From NCBI GenBank assembly GCA_900088475.1, contig FLMG01004374.1, positions 154,108-218,107 of the forward strand: 64,000 nt of DNA, written 5' to 3'. The notes under the pieces were generated by a model that saw only the letters and a program-made list of their open reading frames with translations, was not told the DNA's origin and ran no database searches. Both the position numbers and the translations under genes were made by a program. The stretch is from Hyphochytrium catenoides. Its lineage: Eukaryota; Sar; Hyphochytriomycetes; Hyphochytriales; Hyphochytriaceae. How positions within the stretch are numbered: position 1 is the first letter of the stretch; each line of letters begins with the position of its first letter. Below are positions 61,301 to 64,000 of the stretch, piece after piece.

Positions 61301-62172
61301 ATGCAGCAGATGATGCTTCACCTGGCAGTGATGGAGGAAGAGCGAGAGGCAGACTGGAGGGCTAAGATGGGCGGCTAACGTTGAGGAGGAGCTGTAAAAG
61401 GCCGGTGGGTGCAGTATGTGCGGGAGACGGGGAATAGGTACGGACTGAAGCTTCTGGTCAGACGTAAGAGATGAGTGTTCCAGGCATCTTCAAGCGGTTT
61501 ATCCCTAGCTTCAGTCAGAGCTTTGTCATGTTGAAGGTGGCCGGCATAGGTTTAGTGAAGCATGTCATCGCTTCTTGGTGTAGCTCGTTTCCATGAGATA
61601 GGATGATCTTACGAGCACCATCAGCGGTATATTCCCGCACCTCAAGGGTGCTGCGTCAGCAGCAAGATGAGGACGAAGAAACTGGTTCTCATCTTCTGGG
61701 TGAGAGAAGGGCAGTGGATGGCTTCTCCCGCTAACTGCACCTTCCTGCTCTTCCTTCAATCTTAACTTCATCCTCTTCCTGTCTTTATCAAGCCTGATTG
61801 GCCTGGGCTCTCAAGGATTCATGCCTCAATTCAAAGATTAACTATCAAAGAGGCAGGGCTTACCGCCTCTTATCATAACCACGTAGAACTCTTTCTTATG
61901 GCCAATGACAGAAACCCTAGGATAAAAGTGAAGTGAAGACCGACTGCCGCCTTATGTCCCACTCCTTCTTCCTCTTGCTACTAGCTGTGTTTCAGGCCGC
62001 ATAGAACAATATCCCCGTTGGTTGGGCAGTCAGGAAGACCGCAGAACCAGAAACAGAATCTGAAGTCTCTTCTGAGAGGAAGAGTTCGACCCGTCTCCCA
62101 GCGCGTAAGCTTAAATCCGCTTGCTGGGGAATCTCCCTTGTTGCCGCCGGCAAGCTGGGGCCCAGTCGCAGA
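58358..62172. other. 3.8-kb gene-poor region
   Basis: Mostly without supportable genes. A minus-strand frame at 59757-60068 (MFVLIKDNWKPVSLLLVLAL...) has two hydrophobic stretches and could be a small membrane protein, but nothing else supports it. The part from about 60.1 to 60.6 kb is visibly AT-rich, with short T and A runs. A run of three CAGGTA units sits near 61005-61020. The region contains a tRNA-like element at about 59.67-59.76 kb. The right end must hold the promoter of the Cys/His-repeat gene. Confidence 0.4.
59672..59763 (-). other. tRNA-like element (A- and B-box), degenerate
   Basis: On the minus strand, TGGCGAAGGGTTA (59753-59741) resembles a Pol III A box, and GGTTCGAATCC (59691-59681) is a perfect B box. 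Spacing of about 50 nt suits a tRNA with a long variable arm or short intron. The T stem pairs poorly and the outer 7 bp do not form a convincing acceptor stem. It is therefore more likely a tRNA pseudogene or tRNA-derived SINE than a working tRNA. No anticodon is assigned. Confidence 0.35.
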
Positions 62173-63510
62173 ATGACTATTGACGTAGCAGTCGGTATTA
62201 CCGCAGCTTCTAGTAACAAAGCTTCACCGTATCGTCCATTGCGCTGGGACTCCCAGCAGTGGCTGTCTGTAAAGAGCAGCGATATGAGGTTCAGCCAAAT
62301 TTTGCTAGAACCGCAGGGGTCCGAAGATGGAGAAGCGAAGGTTATGCCTGGAAGCAAAGTCAAGAATTGCTCTGTCAGTAGCTGTGAGAAGAGAGCAGTG
62401 CAGGGCGGTGTCTGCTTGTCTCATGGAGCGAAAAGGACACGGAAGCGCTGTAAAGTTATCGGTTGTGACAAGATCGTCATATCTTCTGGTGTCTGCGTAT
62501 CACACGGTGCGAGAGTCAAGAGGTGCAGAGTCGAGAAGTGTGAGAAGAAGGCAGTCCAAGGTGGTGTCTGCGTCGGTCATGGGGCAAAGGTGAAGCGCTG
62601 CACCGCTGGGAGCTGTACCAAGAAGGCAGTTCAAGGCGGTGTGTGCATTGCGCATGGTGCTAAAGTAAGGCGTAGTGGCGCTCGTTCCGAGCCCAGCTCT
62701 CCAGCGTCTAGTCCTGAAAATCGTAACTTTCTCTCTATAGATCAAGAGTGGGAAAGAGAAAGCCCATTATACGCTAGGGTAGGCTCACCTTTAGGGCTGG
62801 GTTCCATCATCAGTCGTCTTGCGGCATCAGCTACTTTAAGAGACGAGGAACGAGGTAGCCCACACTCCGGGCCAAGCTCTCCTCTGTCGCTGAATGCCAC
62901 TACTGAGAAGCAATCACCAAGAAACTTGCATTTCAACCCTGCCCGCAGCGCTGGTGCTCCTGCCCATCTTCTAGGTGCCTCCCCGTTTGCCGACACCCGG
63001 TCCCTGGCAGGCTCTACCCTACATGGGATTGGCGTTCCCGAAGTTCGTTCTCCATCCGTGCTCTATTCAACTGCCAACCTAGGTCTGCCATCCGCTGGAA
63101 GCTTGCCGTCAACTGCAAATTTCAACAGTCTTCAACTTCACACCAGCACGAGTCGCGCATCAGCCCAGTCTCTGAACGCACTATCGAGTGGATTGCCCAC
63201 ATCCTTTGCCTTCCCAATACCTGGACGTCTGACAACGCCTGAGACTCGATCTTTGGAAGCGTCCCAGAGGTCGTCAAGCGAGCTGCCCATGTCGTTGCCT
63301 CGATTTTCTACTTCGTCAAGGAGTCTTACCTCAGCCGCCTCCCCTAGAAGCATGCAGCACCCCGATCTTGGATTGAAGTCAGCAATGCAAGGACCTTATA
63401 AGTCACATAAAGTAAGCTCTCCGCCGTCAGGGTTGATGGTTAGGCCATGCTCACAAACAGGATGCAGTGCGTACGCGCAAAATGGAGATTATTGTGCTGC
63501 TCATTCTTAA
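62173..63510 (+). CDS. Cys/His-repeat protein (WRKY19-like zinc-binding repeats)
   Basis: Intronless, 445 aa. From about residue 60 come four tandem repeats of the form C-x4-C-x9-C-x2-H: CSVSSCEKRAVQGGVCLSH, CKVIGCDKIVISSGVCVSH, CRVEKCEKKAVQGGVCVGH and CTAGSCTKKAVQGGVCIAH. A fifth, degenerate copy closes the protein (CSQTGCSAYAQNGDYCAAH). The basic GAKVKRC linkers between repeats suggest nucleic-acid binding with Zn2+ held by the three Cys and one His. About 270 residues of Ser/Pro/Leu-rich low-complexity sequence lie between repeats 4 and 5. Proteins with these repeats are common in stramenopiles and are often labelled WRKY19-like, although no WRKYGQK domain is present. The role is unproven and probably nuclear. 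The start is the first ATG of the frame, and a second in-frame Met precedes the repeats (MPGSKVKNC). Confidence 0.82.
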   Translation: MTIDVAVGITAASSNKASPYRPLRWDSQQWLSVKSSDMRFSQILLEPQGSEDGEAKVMPGSKVKNCSVSSCEKRAVQGGVCLSHGAKRTRKRCKVIGCDKIVISSGVCVSHGARVKRCRVEKCEKKAVQGGVCVGHGAKVKRCTAGSCTKKAVQGGVCIAHGAKVRRSGARSEPSSPASSPENRNFLSIDQEWERESPLYARVGSPLGLGSIISRLAASATLRDEERGSPHSGPSSPLSLNATTEKQSPRNLHFNPARSAGAPAHLLGASPFADTRSLAGSTLHGIGVPEVRSPSVLYSTANLGLPSAGSLPSTANFNSLQLHTSTSRASAQSLNALSSGLPTSFAFPIPGRLTTPETRSLEASQRSSSELPMSLPRFSTSSRSLTSAASPRSMQHPDLGLKSAMQGPYKSHKVSSPPSGLMVRPCSQTGCSAYAQNGDYCAAHS

Positions 63511-63821
63511 GATAGCAGTGAGCAGTGCTAGGAAAGATCAGCCGAGGACTCCTCCCCTACTCGCTCTGTACACTAGCCTCACGCCCTAGTATATTTATAT
63601 TGCTGGAAAAGTAAAAGTATTATATTATAGAAGATGAGTCTCTAGATGTGCCGGCTGTAGAGTTTCTTGTCGGCCAGTAGAAGATCCATACTTATAGTCT
63701 TGACCCAAAAGGCTTATCTTAGAACCAATAAAGCTCTGGAAGCATATTGCCTATCAGGTATTACGTCCTAGGGCTTGACGATAAGACCGGCACTGGACTA
63801 TACGGCGTTTATCCGCTTTAC
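63511..63821. other. 3' intergenic or intronic stretch
   Basis: About 310 nt between the Cys/His-repeat gene and the partial minus-strand exon. It probably holds a 3' end and part of the leftward gene. No further exon of that gene was recognised. Confidence 0.35.
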
Positions 63822-63989
63822 CATTTTTCCAATCCGTCGAATTTTTTCCTTGCTCTCGGCAAGGAGTTGAACTTCTGCCTTGAGGAGGTCATGACATTTT
63901 TGTCCTGCATCCTGATCAAGTTTCGGAAGGACTGGTGACGGCAAACCCGCCTCCAATAGCTTCTGGGTTCTGTGTGTGAGTTCGGCAAC
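63822..63989 (-). CDS. Partial gene: one exon of a coiled-coil protein
   Basis: On the minus strand a TTCTTAG acceptor at 63990 opens a 168-nt, phase-0 exon that closes at a GTAAAG donor (63821). It encodes 56 residues beginning VAELTHRTQKLLEAGLPSPV, with HDLLKAEVQLLAESKEKIRR near the end, an amphipathic helical stretch. The rest of the gene lies to the right of the window, and its next exon to the left was not found. Function unknown. Confidence 0.55.
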
Positions 63990-64000
63990 CTAAGAATAAG

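Noticed and set aside
62173-63510. Calling the Cys/His-repeat protein a WRKY transcription factor
   Set aside because: No WRKYGQK motif or WRKY-type zinc finger is present. The WRKY19-like label in databases rests only on these short repeats.
1-64000. CRISPR arrays, bacterial operons, IS elements or prophage
   Set aside because: None is present. Pervasive spliceosomal introns and eukaryotic gene content exclude a bacterial genome.

Overview
This is nuclear DNA from a eukaryote, most likely a flagellated stramenopile (heterokont) protist or alga. Nearly every gene is cut by short GT-AG introns of about 55 to 280 nt. Genes lie on both strands with little space between them. The gene set is eukaryotic: symplekin, dyskerin, a telobox Myb factor, an NRAMP transporter, a PP2C phosphatase and a COPI-associated membrane protein. 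Lineage is inferred from a single-exon protein with five Cys-x4-Cys-x9-Cys-x2-His repeats at 62.2-63.5 kb, a family I know chiefly from stramenopiles. Several coiled-coil, calyphosin-like and IQ/TPR/LRR proteins suit a flagellated cell. Placement below stramenopile is not possible from this window. Exon joins were worked out by hand from reading-frame continuity, splice consensus and phase. Joins said to be phase-checked add up to an intact frame.

Layout. 0.2-8.9 kb (+): a long, acidic, partly coiled-coil protein, cut at the left edge and holding a 54-N gap. 9.9-13.9 kb (+): symplekin/Pta1. 14.1-16.0 kb (-): a protein with three telobox-type Myb repeats. 16.7-18.7 kb (+): a multi-pass membrane protein with a C-terminal WW domain. 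19.1-19.9 kb (-): a globin with an N-myristoylation-type N-terminus. 19.9-24.0 kb: a mostly gene-free stretch with a telomere-like tract. 24.0-25.3 kb (+): a seven-segment membrane protein. 25.4-26.9 kb (-): a calyphosin-like EF-hand protein. 28.3-30.5 kb (+): PP2C. 30.8-34.1 kb (-): a coiled-coil protein. 34.7-41.8 kb (+): a TPR-IQ-LRR protein. 42.3-43.3 kb (-): COPI-associated protein. 44.2-46.7 kb (+): NRAMP. 47.2-48.7 kb (+): class IV aminotransferase-like enzyme. 48.7-50.9 kb (-): glycosyltransferase-like protein. 51.4-53.3 kb (+): dyskerin/Cbf5. 53.5-54.5 kb (-): unknown protein. 57.4-58.4 kb (+): MsrA. 58.4-62.2 kb: gene-poor, with a tRNA-like element. 62.2-63.5 kb (+): Cys/His-repeat protein. 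63.8-64.0 kb (-): one exon of a further coiled-coil gene.

There are no operons. The nearest thing to a theme is cytoskeletal or flagellar: two long coiled-coil genes, a calyphosin-like protein and the TPR-IQ-LRR protein all lie in the first 42 kb. RNA and chromosome-end biology is also represented: symplekin in mRNA 3' ends, dyskerin in H/ACA RNP and telomerase RNA, and a telobox Myb protein. The most unusual single items are the triple-telobox protein whose three repeats are interrupted by introns at one shared position, the probably membrane-tethered globin with lysine at the usual distal-histidine position, the membrane-anchored WW protein with a duplicated acidic motif, and the TPR-IQ-LRR fusion.
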